Under the pieces are notes generated by a model, which was not told where the DNA came from, did not search any database, and saw nothing but the letters and a program-made list of their open reading frames with translations. A DNA stretch of 64,000 bases from Pseudopyrenochaeta lycopersici (lineage: Eukaryota > Ascomycota > Dothideomycetes > Pleosporales > Pseudopyrenochaetaceae): contig NHZP01000039.1 of NCBI GenBank assembly GCA_003313425.1, positions 1 through 64,000 on the forward strand. Direction: 5' to 3'. Below, one piece after another: positions 23,189 to 35,241 of the stretch. The translations under genes and the position numbers were made by a program. The first letter of the stretch is position 1. The number at the start of each line of letters is the position of its first letter.

Positions 23189-23390
23189 TCTCGGAGCTAA
23201 ACTTTTGATGGTGGGCCATCGTGGGTGGGCCATCGTGGGTGTTCCGCCATAGTCAATGGCTACTCTCGCCCCAATTAGCTAGATTCAGGTTCAGGATTGG
23301 CGTTGAAGTGATCAGGGGCGGTGTGAGGAGGCCGAAGAGCTGGATGTGCGAGTGATGAAGGCGAGGAGAAGGCTGCTATTAAGTATACTA

Positions 23391-23436
23391 ACGTGTATCC
23401 CTTCGTAACGGAACAACCGCCGTAACGGACAAAATT
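23391..23436 (+). repeat. Extra tandem copy of the transposon terminal repeat
   Basis: ACGTGTATCCCTTCG... preceded by TA (23389-23390) is a diverged copy of the inverted repeat that starts at 23448, 57 bp further in. It shares the CGGAACAACC and ACAAAA blocks. It could be an old end, a solo end of another insertion, or a duplicated transposase-binding end. Confidence 0.7.
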
Positions 23437-23447
23437 GTAGGTACTTA

Positions 23448-23494
23448 ACGTACATCCCTTCGCAGCGGAACAACCGGTGCAACGGAACAAAACC
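23448..23494 (+). repeat. Left terminal inverted repeat
   Basis: It starts ACGTACATCCCTTCGCAGCG and ends ACAAAACC. It is complementary, with several mismatches, to 26477-26522 and is preceded by TA. Confidence 0.88.
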
Positions 23495-23877
23495 TGTAGA
23501 ATCAGCACATAAAAAGTAGAAACCCCAATTAAAGGATATAATGAAGTTCTTAAATGTTTTCTATGCTTATAATCATGTACTACTAACACCTAGATGGAAA
23601 AATACGCAGCGTTGCGGCCAGTAGCGATCAATCTGCTAACGGCGACATTTCATGCCTCAGCCTGCCACCTTAGCCTAAGCCATCATTTTAATTTAAATCT
23701 GTGTGTCAGTAGTATACGGGGTAGCTTTAGGTATAAAATTTCAAGTCTCGCGTCTCAGAATAATCGATATCAATATATGGCGGTAATACTAAGGTTTCTC
23801 CGTTGAGAAGCTGTTGCGATGATTTGGCGTGAGAATTTAGCGTAAAAAGAAGAGCTTTGTCATCTGTAAAGAACACC

Positions 23878-23908
23878 CACGTGATCATTCACGTGAGTTA
23901 TCACGTGA
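23878..23908 (+). repeat. Three CACGTGA motifs, left subterminal cluster
   Basis: CACGTGA occurs at 23878, 23890 and 23902, exactly 12 bp apart. The cluster lies about 110 bp upstream of the transposase start. A matching cluster exists at the other end of the element, which makes it a candidate transposase-binding or promoter array. Confidence 0.75.
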
Positions 23909-24016
23909 ACCGACTTCTAGCACATTCCATTGTTCTATTCTTAGCACAAAGCCATAAGGATGGCCTGCAACTGGTCGTGTCTGCTCAACTCAGAGCGTCT
24001 GTGAACCACAGCAACC

Positions 24017-25765
24017 ATGGACCCGGCCAGTCAGGCACTGGCGTTAGAACTACCCCCAGATGTTCGCAGGAGCGTCTCTGCTCGAGCTAGACATAGTAAT
24101 GTCCCTCGTACTACTGTGCATTATCGCTCCAAAGGACGACAATCGAGAAAAGCGAAAGACGAAGGCCAGCAATACCTTACCCCTTCTGAGGAGAAAGCAC
24201 TTGTTGATTTCATATTACGTATGAGTGCCAGCGGATCTCCTATTCGCATAAAATATATTCCCTCGCTTGCTTTTTGCATCGCCCGTCGACGTGCAACGAA
24301 TCAACCTGCCGGCCCGCCGCACAAGAACTGGCCTCAAGGCTTCCGCCGCCGTCACCCCGACATCAAATCAAGGAACAACCAAGCGATGGCTTGGGAGCGT
24401 CATGATAATAACATATATAATAAGGTAGTACATTGGTTCGATGTAATCAGACCGGAAGTCCGTAGACCAGACGTTGAGCCAGAGAATTTCTATAACATGG
24501 ATGAGACAGGCATTATGCTTTCTATGCTTAGCACTGTCAAAGTCCTTATAGGTAAGGCTGACCAACGGAACTATAGAGGCGCTGGCGTCAAGCGTACAAT
24601 GGTAACTGCTATCGAATGCGTGTCAGCAAGTGGTGAGTATCTGCGCCCAATAATAATCTGGCCTGCCTCTACCCACCAGAGCAACTAGACAACGTACCCT
24701 ACCCCCAGATGGGTCTTCGCTCTCTCCAAAACAGGCTACAACGACTCTTATCTTAGTTTAAAGTAGATAAAAGAAGTATTTGATCCCCAGACTAAAGCTC
24801 GTGCTAACAGGAAACCGCGGGTACTAGTATGTGACGGCTTCGGAACACACGAAACCCTTAAGATTCTAGAATTTTGCTTTAAGAACAACGTTGTGTTATG
24901 CAGACTTCCTTCTCATACCTCTCATAAGCTCCAGCCATGCGACGTATCGGTCTTTGGCCCCTTGAAGTCAGCATATCAAGAGCAAGTAGAACGACTGTAC
25001 CGCGGAGGTCTGACGAATATTAACAAGGAGCACTTCACCACCATATATAGCCAGGCAAGAGAGAAGGCAATGACCAAAAAGAATATCCTTGCAGGCTGGG
25101 CAAAGGCTGGACTATTTCCATTCAACCCTGCAAGGGTTCTTCGTGACCTTACAAAGCCAGACGCTCCACTGACTGTTCAGGCACCTCGAACAGATAAAGC
25201 TTCCCAGAGCGAACCTATTCAAACACCAGTAACGCCCGTGTCATTAGAAGCTCTGACAGGTTTGCTGAACCAGATTAAGCAGAGTTCTGGCTCTGATAAA
25301 CACAGCAAAGTACGACATGACAGACTCGTCCAAAAGCTTGCCAACGCCGCTGAGAGATCTTTTGCTCGTCAGGCACTTGATCAGAACTATATCAGAATCC
25401 TCAAAACTGTAAACAACAAGGCAAAGACTCGTAGAACGACGAAGTCTGAAATCCTTGGGAAAGCAAGGGTGATGACTTACGAGGATATCGTCGCAGAACG
25501 TGCCAGGAGGGATGCTGCGGCTCAAGCTCAAGGCAAAAGTAAAAGAAAGCGTGGCCGGCCACGGAAGGTAACTACACAGGCTAGAGACGGTCCAACAGAT
25601 GATGCGAATAGTGGTCGTCAACACGAGACCGCTGGTCCAGAGGCAAGTAAGCCAGATGACATTGAACCAGATGCGTCTCAGCCATCACCTAGACTAGCAT
25701 GGACAAGCGAAATACCGGTAGATCCAATGTTAAAATCCTGGAGGGCACCTGTAGCCCGAATGTAG
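24017..25765 (+). pseudogene. Pogo/Fot1-like DDE transposase with two TAG stops
   Basis: A single frame runs from ATG 24017 to 25765, interrupted only by TAG at 24686 and 24758. N-terminal helix-turn-helix sequence ('QYLTPSEEKALVDFIL') is followed by the DDE core. The core shows first Asp in 'NMDETG', second in 'CDGFGTHET', third in 'LQPCDVSVFGPLK'. A basic tail ('KSKRKRGRPRK') resembles a nuclear-localisation/AT-hook segment. Both stops sit where family members have Trp (after 'PASTHQSN', and before 'IKEVFDP'). TGG to TAG is the change RIP makes on the opposite strand. Length without the stops is 582 codons. The enzyme would be truncated before its second catalytic Asp, hence inactive. Confidence 0.9.
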
Positions 25766-25996
25766 TAATAACGGCAGTGTAGATCTATCTTGTCTGTAAT
25801 TATGTTAGATCATAGACGTAGACGTAGGCGTGGGCGTATATTAAACCCTTTTCATTCCTTACTTAATTGATGACTGTGCAAATTGCTTACTATCGTACGT
25901 GTAAACTCCTAGACTATGACTTCGCTTATAGGAACGATGTTACTATGTGCTTACCAACCTTCTGCAGCCCTTGTTATCTTGTAGAGCGATAAGAAA

Positions 25997-26031
25997 TCAC
26001 GTGGATAAGAAGCGCGTGATTTGACACGTGA
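25997..26031 (-). repeat. CACGTG-like motifs, right subterminal cluster
   Basis: TCACGTG at 25997, an imperfect CGCGTGA around 26013 and CACGTGA at 26025 form the counterpart of the left cluster. Read from the outside inward, spacings are about 12 and 15 bp, against 12 and 12 on the left. Confidence 0.65.
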
Positions 26032-26476
26032 CTAGAATTGGCTGCCAATCCATGATTGGCCATTTTAACTGGGTTAGCTGTAAAATTTTAAACCCACGTA
26101 AGCGCATTTTAATTGGAGGAATCATTCCGCAAGTACCAAGTAGCATGGCGATCACGTATAAACCGGTCCGCACATCAGCTATAAGAGCTGTGTACAGGTG
26201 CTAAGCGACATGCTAGATTCCTGGACGTGTATGATATCTGCGACGACGTCCATATAGTCGAAAACCGATGGTAGTAGCGCTGACTTAGTTGAGGATCAGC
26301 TATCGCAATGAAGTCATCCACTTCGTAGTCATTAGGTTAAACAGCCACGCCACTGTAATATTTGTATACAAGGACGCAGATCGACTCAGGAGTTGTCCTG
26401 GTATATAGCATGAGAAAGCCTAGAATTATTGGAGTGCCTATCTAGCTGAGAACAGCTGCAAAGTCTAAGTACCTAT

Positions 26477-26522
26477 GGTTTTGTCCGTTGCGGGGGTTGT
26501 TCCGTTGCAAAGGGATGTACGT
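26477..26522 (-). repeat. Right terminal inverted repeat
   Basis: Its reverse complement starts ACGTACATCCCTTTGCAACG, matching the left end over most positions. It is followed by TA at 26523-26524. Confidence 0.88.
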
Positions 26523-26524
26523 TA

Positions 26525-27975
26525 GACTTTGCAGCAATACATAAATCTGTACACGCGTTAATAATCTAAAATTCCTCTTGACCTACATACTCAGATAACC
26601 CCTGAACCTATCCACGTGCATCTGTACAAAAATTACAGTCGCATAGTCGCTTGCCCTTCCGATCCGCGAGGAGACCTTCTTCATAGCAATAGCGAACCTC
26701 CCCCAACACAGAGCCACAACCATCATTTACATCTATCGCAACACATGCGCAGCTTTCGTCTACGTCTAGGGATCCAATAGAAACACTTAGGAGCCATGAT
26801 TAGCCCTGAGGGCTGATCCAGGCGCGGATTCATGCGCGATCGCCACGCAGACTAGTACTTTCGTTAAAAACTGCTGGACTGAGTATCATTGTTGAAATTA
26901 ATATCGGACTCGTATTTTCTTTTTCCACCAACGACAGTGAAGGGCAAACCTGTGGTAGTCTTGGTTGCAGATGACATATTAGATATAAAAGAAGCGTTCA
27001 AGCAGGCGAATGGAAGTAGATGAATGAAATAGTGTGTTTACAGCAGTCGAGTCGGGAGATAATGTCGGTTCGTGTCTAGAGAATACTTATATTTCGGGCG
27101 CTATGCTAACTCAGGGAGCCTTAGACTTTAAACTAAGGTTTAACTGTTTTTCTGGCGAATGTGGAAGGAAGGAGTGATAGGATAGGGAAACGGTCCGTGC
27201 AGTGATGTTGCTGTTTGGAAGACAATGCGGATTCACAAAGGAATAATGGGACAAAGACCCTCGAACATAGACACAATAGGACAAAGCACGCTGCGAAGTG
27301 GATACAATAGACGAACAACAGCCGTGGCGATTGTTTTTGCCATGAATTCTGGTGCTTGTTCCAGGCGTGTTCACATGTCGAGTGCTCTACCATTATTACA
27401 CTGAGCTGCAAACTTCGGTCTGCCTGGGAAGATTGAGAATGGCAGTGCAGAACACGATGAGAGATGAAATGTGACGATGAGAGCAGGACGAGAGAATGGT
27501 TGTACAGCTTGCCTGTCACGATGACAGTTGTGATGTGGGGCCATGCCTCTACATTGATATCCTCTTTCAATGTTTGGTGAAGAGAAGACATCGTGAGTCA
27601 ACGCTGAACACGACAGATAAGCGTTTACTCCTGCCGAGATGTCTCGCTCATAGCTGTTTGACTTGGAACGATATGAAATGAAAGTCGTCGAGATGGAGAT
27701 GTTTGTTTTGGCGATTTTTGCATCGGAGGTGAGATGACGCGTTGACAGGGGAACATGTCGTCAAGGCAATACCCAAACGAAGCAAAGCAACGAAAAACAG
27801 ATTGAACAGGTGACAGGACAATTACTATAAAATCTCACACGATCAATGACCAAGATAGGCTTGATGATTATGGGAGCAATGAGGCTGGAAGAAAAACAAA
27901 GGCCGCTGGGCACCGGACATGTAGGGGAACCCTGGCGTTAGCGCCAACGGGGCTGCCGCACGGGATGCGGAGACG
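26525..27975. other. Intergenic region upstream of the Zn2Cys6 regulator
   Basis: No gene is recognised. Minus-strand frames of up to 152 codons at 27111-27600 overlap one another in different frames and lack any domain or splice structure. The last few hundred bases are presumably the regulator's promoter and 5' leader. Confidence 0.55.
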
Positions 27976-30285
27976 ATGGAGAAGAACTGGAGCTATCGAG
28001 GGACTCCAATCCCCATTAAAGTCGATGTCGGATCGATCGAGTCGCTCATCGCAATGCGCAATCCCGTCGCCTGCGTGTCGTGCCGCAGCGCGAAGCAAAA
28101 GTGCATCCACCAAGATCGGCCGCCGTGCGACCGCTGCAAGCAGTCCGGACGCGCCGCGCTCTGCGAATTCCCTCCGCCGGGCACAAGCGCAATCCACCGC
28201 AAGCCAAAACGGCCACGGCCGTCAGAGGATGCCACGGGAGACACGCCACCATCGAATACAGGACATGCGGCATCCGGCACGCCTGCCTCATACCGCCGCA
28301 ATGACGCACAAGTGCCGAACGGCCTCAGTCCCACCAATGCCGCCCTTTCGCCGACTGCGGCATCGCTGCTGCTCGAGAGCCTGGACCCGTTCGACCTCCT
28401 GACTGACGAAGTCAAGAACAGCTACCTGCGATGCTCGTACAAGTGGAGCTTCCACCATACCCCGACCCTGTTGCTGCGCATCCGCGACCGCACCCTGGAG
28501 CCATGGATGGCCTGGGCGATGCTCGCGCTAGCCATACGGTATGCCGACGGTTGAAGGACCACCTACTTGACTTGCTAATGCGCCTGTAGATTCGTCAAAG
28601 AGCCCCCTAAGCCCTTCGGCACCCAGACGGAAGCCAGCAATGCCTTTGCCGCCCACGCCCGCCAGATCCTGCAGTCCGATCTGGAGACGCCCTCGATCAG
28701 CAGAGTACAAGCCCTTCTCATGTTGACGGGGCATGACTGGGGCGCGGGAAATGGACGCCGCGCCTGGATCTACCTGGGCATGGCCATACGTCTCGTCGAG
28801 GTCATGGACCTGACGCAGGAGCTCAAGGTGCCGCGCAACCGCATGCCCACGCGTGAAGAGTTCATCGATGCCGAAGTGCGTCGACGAACCGCTTGGACCT
28901 GCTTCTTGATGGACTCGCTCTTGAGCGGCGGCAAGGGGCGCAAGAGGTCCCTGACCGCCGACGACATGGCCATCCAGCTGCCTTGTGAGCGCGAGAGCTT
29001 CGTCTTTGGGGAAGCCACGTGCACCGAGCAACTAGACCGCTCCATGCGCATGCCGCCAGTGACACTGCCAGTCGGCGAGATAGGCATCATCGGGTACAGC
29101 ATGCGCGCGGCCAATATCTGGGGCAAGGTTGCGCGCTGGGCATGCTCTGAAGACCTCAAGACCGAGCTGCCATGGTCGCCAGTGTCGCAGTTTCAGCAGC
29201 TCATTTACGAGCTCGAGGGCTGGAAGAGCTCGCTGCCTCAGCGTCTGCAGTATGACTTGTTCACTCTTCACAGTCACAATGCCGTCGAGCAGGGTCAGGC
29301 GTACTGCTATATGCACAGCATCCACTTCATGAGCTACATGTTCCTGCATCGTGCCTACTTACCAGTCCTGGGCCCACAGCAAAACGGTGCCGGCGCTGAG
29401 GAGACGCCCACCTCGTACAACGAGCACAAAGACATGTGGAAGAACTGGCAAAAGACGTCACGTAAGCAGCTGTTCAAGGACGCGCACATGGTGCTGGAGA
29501 TGCTGGAGGAGATGCGCACTTTTGGCGTATATTTCCTGCGCGGCTTGGTGCCCTGGATTGGCTTCACAATTTACACGGCAGTCGGTGTGATGCTCTATTC
29601 CTTCAACTTCCCCCGCGACGAGGACGACCCTCGGTGGCGTGAGAAGGCGCGGACAAACGTGATACAAGGCTGCACCTTCCTAAAGGAGATGAAGACGCAA
29701 TGGCCCATGGCCGAGACATGGGTAAATCGCTCTGCCAACATCACATCAAAGAAGTCATCTGACGAGACGCAGTTCGAGACAATTAAACGCATGCAAGCAT
29801 ACTATCGGTCCGTGCTCGGGCAAGATGGTCCTGCCTCGCCCGAAGAACGACAAGCCCTCCGCCGAGCCATGATAGACTATGGAGCACTGCAGCCTTCCCC
29901 TGTGCAGAAGCCTACAGACTCGAATAAAGGGCCCGACAGCACAATTGTCGCCTCCAGTATCTCTCCGCCACAGCAGCAGAATGATGTACGTCTCAGTTAC
30001 CAATTACCTATACGACTTGGCTAACCTATTCATCAGTATAAACCTCAGCAGACAGCCGTTACAAACCAAGCTCTCGCAAGTCCACCAACAACAGTACCCA
30101 CGCCAAATGGCTACTCATCCACCTTCACTTTCAACACTCCGCAAGCCATAGCACCGCTGGAAGCTGATGAGACGTTCAATCTCGATTCCTTTGACTTGAC
30201 CAATGCAGAGCTAGAGGAGATGATGATGAATGCCACGCAAGACTTCTGGGCCAGTTTCCCAGGCGAAGTAGGTGTTGGCTACTAG
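27976..30285 (+). CDS. Zn(II)2Cys6 fungal transcription factor with fungal_trans domain
   Basis: This is a nuclear DNA-binding regulator of 735 residues. Exons are 27976-28538, 28590-29985 and 30037-30285. The introns are 51 nt each, with GT-AG ends and CTAAT/CTAAC branch-like motifs. Residues 33-63 hold the six-cysteine cluster 'CVSCRSAKQKC' ... 'CDRC' ... 'C', which coordinates two zincs, followed by a basic linker ('KPKRPR'). The middle region is the fungal-specific regulatory domain ('GRRAWIYLGMAIRLVEVMDL'). The C-terminus is acidic and Gln/Pro-rich ('DETFNLDSFDLTNAELEEMM'), a likely activation region. A second in-frame ATG at 28054 would start the protein six residues before the first cysteine and cannot be excluded. 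Target genes are unknown; the divergence from the peptide transporter downstream is not informative. Confidence 0.9.
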
Positions 30286-30910
30286 CGACACACTCATTTT
30301 TTCCCCACGGAGTACATTGGATTCCTTACTGCATCGTTCATAAAACCAAATCACGTAAAGACTGCTTCTAGTTCGACTACTTTACTAGGTACTTGAGGCG
30401 CTAGGGGAAATCATCAGCGGTATAGGGTAAATTGATAGCTTTATCCATTCTAATAGGTAGGAAAAAAGAGGTACATCATGCGGCAACGCCTTGGCATATT
30501 CAATCGGGTAAAGGGTCGGGTAGGAATTAAGTCAATCCAATGGTCTTTTATTCAAGTTACATAGTTGGGCGTTCTGACTCTTCTCCTCTATGAGGTTCGG
30601 CTATGTAATGAGAGACGTGTGGTGAAATGGACATAGGTCGCTTTAGGAAGCCTTTATTCACATAGCACGAATCAATGTTCGTAGTTCTTTACTACGTTCA
30701 AATCGGTCACGTGAGATTAAACAAATGCTTGAGAACAAGGTGATTGAGAGTGAATGTATTATTATAGCATGCAGCAAGCTAAGCTACTACAAAGGCTTCG
30801 CCTAAACTCAAGGCATCTTAAACTGGTGTCCAACAAGACAAAGAGTCAATAAAACGAATGATCTACTATGATCACACGCTAAGCCATGCTTTGTTCGTCA
30901 GTCGCACTGT
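30286..30910. other. Convergent 3' intergenic region
   Basis: This gap lies between the 3' ends of the regulator (plus) and the peptide transporter (minus). It is AT-leaning, with no gene. It should contain both polyadenylation regions, though no single site stands out. Confidence 0.6.
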
Positions 30911-32967
30911 TTAAAGCTTCTCTTGAACCGGAAGGCTGCTGCCCCTCTCACTGGCAACACTGGTGCGCCTCTCGACATCATGAGCCTGAGCATCGGTACC
31001 AAGATGTCCAGTGGGGAGCAAGTTCAGCTTGTCTTCCTGCTTGTCCATGGTGCGGTACGCAAAGTGGAAAGCGATACCCGTGACGAAAGAAATGATGGCC
31101 ACACTTCCATAGTTCCACACTAGATGAGGATCGGCGGTGAGGGGAGTAAAGGCCTGAGCCAGAGCGGCGGAGAAGGCGCTGGTGAAGAGCTGGACAGATT
31201 GTACGAGAGACCTCATGTTCTTTGGCGCCTTGGTGAAGGCATACTCAAGTGTCGTGACAGATGCGAAGATCTCAGAAGTAGCGATAAGGACATAGACACC
31301 AGTTACGGCCCAGACATTGATCGGCGACTTGTATTCATCGCTCGGCGACTCATAGTAGCCTGAGGTCTTGTAGACATAGTATTGGAGGACAGCGGCCCAA
31401 ACCATAGCGAAGGAACCGAGGATGAAACCGGCGGTGATCTTCTTAATGGGGGTAAACCTAATGTTCCTCTTGCGAAGTGCAGGGTAAACAACGAAATCCA
31501 TGACTGACAAACGCGTTAGTAGGCAAATATTACCGGGAAATGGCGAGTAAAGACTTACTGGGCACAATGATAATGATGGCAATGGGGTCCAAGTTAGACA
31601 GAACATCATTGGGAACGCCGTTAAGTGTCATGGTGGAGCACATCTGGGTCAGATTGGAGTCCATCTGTCTGTATGCGAGCCAGAAAATTGGGATCCAGAA
31701 GAAGACACTGCAGGCACCGAAACCACGCGCAACCTCATCGACCCAGGCATCGTCGAAGTTGTACCAAGAAGGCTTGTTGGCTCCAAGAGTCGATGGCTTC
31801 ACGTTGTGCCACATGGATCCGCTGTTCCAGTTCTTCCACGTCTTCATAGGATTGATAGACGCGCCATTGCCGAGAGCCTTGAAGAGAAGTTTGAAAGCTG
31901 GGCCCATGACGTTACCACTCGGGGGGCGCAGGATGTAGAACTTCTTGCAGTACCAAAGCACTGGTAGGCAGACGATGAACATGACAGTCGGGATCAAATA
32001 AGCGAGCCAGAAGCCGACATAACGCTCAGCGTAGACCATACCAAGCTGGCCGGCAAGAGCACCAATGTTGATGAAGAGGTAGAACCAATTGTAGATGCGG
32101 GTCGCGGTAACAGCAGGGTCGACGACAACACGCTCGCCTTTTGAGGTTGTCTCAACACGCATGCGCTCCTGGGGGACCTGTTCGGCGATGAGTGGAGAAA
32201 TGTTCGGCTTAAAGGTACCAGTTCCAAGTCCCATGATGATCAACCCGACGATGAAAGCTCCAAGGGCGCTGTTCGGCTTGGCCAAGACAGATGGTGCAGA
32301 GGAAGCGACAAGAATGATATGACCAATTTCAGCGATGATGACCGAGTAGACAATGGTCTTGAAGCGACCAAGATAGGTGTCAGCGATCCAAGCTCCAAGG
32401 AGCGGGCAGCAGTAAACCCAGAAAGCATTGAAGGTGGTAAGACTGAAGGCAACCTGTTTTCCCATGTCAAGGGCACCTGGTTGGGCCTCATCATCATGGG
32501 GGTCCAAGGCGGCGCCGGTTGGTGTAGTAAGGGGTTTGGCGATGAAGTTGGAGTAGACAGCGACGGTACCATAGTACGACATGCGCTCCACAAGCTCAAC
32601 AAAGGCAATCTAAGAATCCGTGGTTAGTACATGGCTCACGTGCAATGGTAGGCGGGAAGTGCTTACGGTGTAGATCTTCCATGGGATAGCGGCGGGGACA
32701 CGGCGGAGGGTTTGGAGCTCCTCCTCGGTGGGGAAATCGTCCGAGTCACTGAGGTAGCTCTCCTGAAGAGTAGCCTTGCCCTCGGAATGAAGGTAGGCTG
32801 GCGGGGTGGTGCTGTGGAGCTCTGGGTGCTTGCGCTCAGGGTCGCCGGAGCGGTCGATGAGAGCGGGGTCCAAGCCTGTCGCTTGCTGCAGATGTGGGTT
32901 AGACAATGTGTGTAAGGTGGGGATTGGAATAATTGCGTACGACGGTGTTGTCGTCACCAACTGGCAT
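30911..32967 (-). CDS. PTR2/POT family proton-coupled di/tripeptide transporter
   Basis: This plasma-membrane importer uses the proton gradient to take up di- and tripeptides. Four exons on the minus strand (32941-32967, 32667-32885, 31559-32609, 30911-31503) are separated by introns of 55, 57 and 55 nt with GTACGC or GTAAG donors. They give 629 residues, normal for fungal PTR2. The N-terminal cytosolic part is about 80 residues. Then come the family motif 'FVELVERMSYYG' (ExxERxxYYG), 'GLGTGTFKPNISPLIAEQ' and the second signature 'FYLFINIGALAGQ'. Multiple membrane helices follow, and the C-terminal tail is hydrophilic. The very short first exon ('MPVGDDNTV') is supported by a good donor and keeps frame; an ATG further into exon 2 is not available before the motif. 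No defect is visible. Confidence 0.93.
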
Positions 32968-35241
32968 GATGGGCGCGCAGTCGAAAGTGATGGTCAAGAT
33001 TGACTTGTGCAACAAAACGTGGCAGGATGGGGGTTTATGGGGTGCAGCGCAGAAGAGGAGAGGCCCATCGAAGCGAGAGATGTGGGTGAAGGTGGATTTA
33101 ATCTGAGCACGCGAATCACGGGTTCAGTGTTGTGCTTCAAGGACGATTGCCCTAAAAGGAAGGCGCGATGGGTATCAGCAGGGATCACACACCATAGCGG
33201 TGGTTTTACGAAGATTTCCATCAGCAATTCCCTTGCCACGGCGATTGATGGGCCAAAAGCTGCCGGGGGCATGCGCGATAGCTGCTGCACGATGCTCTAT
33301 TTGCACCGAATCGCCGAGGCTCGACGTTTGATTCAAGCGTCGCCAAGTGGCTAACGCCCACAGGCAAGCAACAGCACAAGAGAGCTTGCGGACCTCCCAA
33401 GATAAGAGACGGCGTAGACGACGTGGCGCCAACGTTGCATTCCACAGCATATCTCCTGCCTAAAACAGCCGACTATCAGTACCCCGCCGTATGAACACCA
33501 AACACTATAAACGCCCCCAACGTCGGTGTGCCTCGTCGCCCATCCGCATTTCAGCCATCGTATCGTCATCCCTGCGTGCGAAGCCTGTGTCCGAGCGGTT
33601 AAGACCGGCTAAGCATAGTCTAATCGGCTTTGATTGGATCCAGCCCGTTCCAGAAGGTTTGCTGGTCGTCTAATCAAGCAGGAGCATGGAAAAGACCCGT
33701 GACAAGGCGCTACTACCCCTTGCACCCCTTGCACGGTGGGGCCGTCCCACGGTCTCTTAGCCCCATGTCAAGATAATGGCGGCAAAGCTTGGATTCTTAG
33801 CCAATGGTGCAACACCACTGCGAAAAAAAATTGGGAAAAAACTTCGCCGACTTCGAGTCAGGCTAGCATTTCGAAATCGCGGATTCGCAACGTCTTTTGC
33901 CTCGCCCCTATGACCCGGGAGTCGGTAGTGCCGAGATGTCGACATGTGCAGTCGCTGCAGAGTGCGGAGTGCGCCGGTGGAATCAGAGCAAAAAGACGTG
34001 GGTGGCCTGAACAGCGCCGTGGCAGCGGGTGAGGCTGACCGCTGTACTCTGCATCCACTACAGGGGTTTGGCGTTCTCGAATCGACACTAAGGTGGCAAC
34101 GATGAGCAGCGCAGAAACAAAGTCAACATAACGGCCAGTGAGCCAGAGACGTTCATGATCCCCAGATTCGCTGCTCCACGCTCCACCCTCTGCAATTCTA
34201 AGTGGAGAACGTCAGTTGCACATGAGCCGGGAAGAGGGGAAGAGGCAAGTGGAAATCGGCGCCTCGGTTGATTCACGCTAGAGGCGCCCGTCAGAATTAC
34301 CTTATTCTTAATCTTACCACACAGGCTACTGTATGCGAAGGTCAATCATGACACACTTTAATCGTAGACTGCGAATTCGATTGCTCCTTCCAATAATCCC
34401 TGTGGTGTGGCGAATGTTGTTTCAGTTGGGCCGAACCACCAATCGTGCATTCCGCGCCATTGCCCACCTCCTCTTTTGGTCCTTGGTTACCATCAGCTCG
34501 GTAATTTGGAATCACTGCAATGCAGACATCTCTGCATGTCACCATCGCTCACGCGAGCGCGCAGATAGCGCAATCGACAATGGGGAACGGATTTATTGAA
34601 TCCTTCCTCAAGGAGCACGCGATTCTAACTAGGTACCCAACCAACCAACATGGTCTACCCTCTGGCCATCGCACCACACGTCTAAAAGTAGTTTCCGCCC
34701 TGTGCAACGCTAGAAGCTGGCCCATCTCCGTGTGCTGGAAATTGCCCAGTCGGAAACCGGCAGGTCGGTTCCAACAGGGTTAGTGCACATCGTACCGCAC
34801 GCGACCTAGCCGTGCTTCGTCAATATTACTGGAGAATCGCAATCAACGCTCATTCCAGCCTACCACGGTTCGAGAACGGCAACTTGGCTCTCCCCAAGCA
34901 TGTGGTACACCCACCCGTATGCATGATCATTTGCCCAATACGACTACATAACCGAGTTCCTGTTATGGATATTGCTTGTCAGGCATGGCCTTATGGAAAG
35001 TGGAGCCAGGAACGCTTGGTATAGGACACAAGGCCAGAGTTAAGAGTTCAAAGACTCCCTTTCGATTAGCGCATTATGATCTTGACTATCGGATTTGAGT
35101 TTGGGATCCACTGCGAGGGCGGTACTGCTACTGACGGCCATGGAAGCAAAGCTGCTCATACCCACGAAAGATCGAATTGGAGTAATCTAAACACAAGCAA
35201 ATACGCCTTCCTTCGAACCACTGAATCGCCTGCACATCTGG
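32968..35241. other. Gene-free stretch of about 2.3 kb
   Basis: Many overlapping short frames occur on both strands, but none has a domain. The first few hundred bases must hold the PTR2 promoter. A tRNA-like 5' half near 33584-33612 does not close into a cloverleaf. Confidence 0.6.

Larger units (their letters stand above)
23448..26522 (+). mobile_element. Pogo/Fot1-like DNA transposon, about 3.1 kb
   Basis: Imperfect inverted repeats of 46-47 bp flank a DDE transposase gene, and each is bordered by the TA dinucleotide that Tc1/mariner-pogo elements duplicate (23446-23447 and 26523-26524). The element moves by cut-and-paste. Subterminal CACGTGA clusters lie inside both ends. The single transposase gene has two nonsense codons, so this copy is non-autonomous unless another copy supplies enzyme. 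Damage is far lighter than in the 7-22 kb block, so it is a younger insertion. Confidence 0.88.

Noticed and set aside
27111..27600. Minus-strand open frames of up to 152 codons upstream of the Zn2Cys6 regulator
   Set aside because: Several frames overlap in different phases and none shows a domain; it is probably the promoter region of the regulator.
33007..33354. 115-codon plus-strand frame upstream of the PTR2 gene
   Set aside because: It overlaps the transporter promoter, has no domain and alternates with other frames in the same region.
33584..33670. tRNA-like sequence starting GCCTGTGTCCGAGCGG, resembling a Leu/Ser tRNA A box
   Set aside because: The B box region reads GTTCCAGAAGG and no 3' arm complementary to the 5' end is present, so the cloverleaf does not close.
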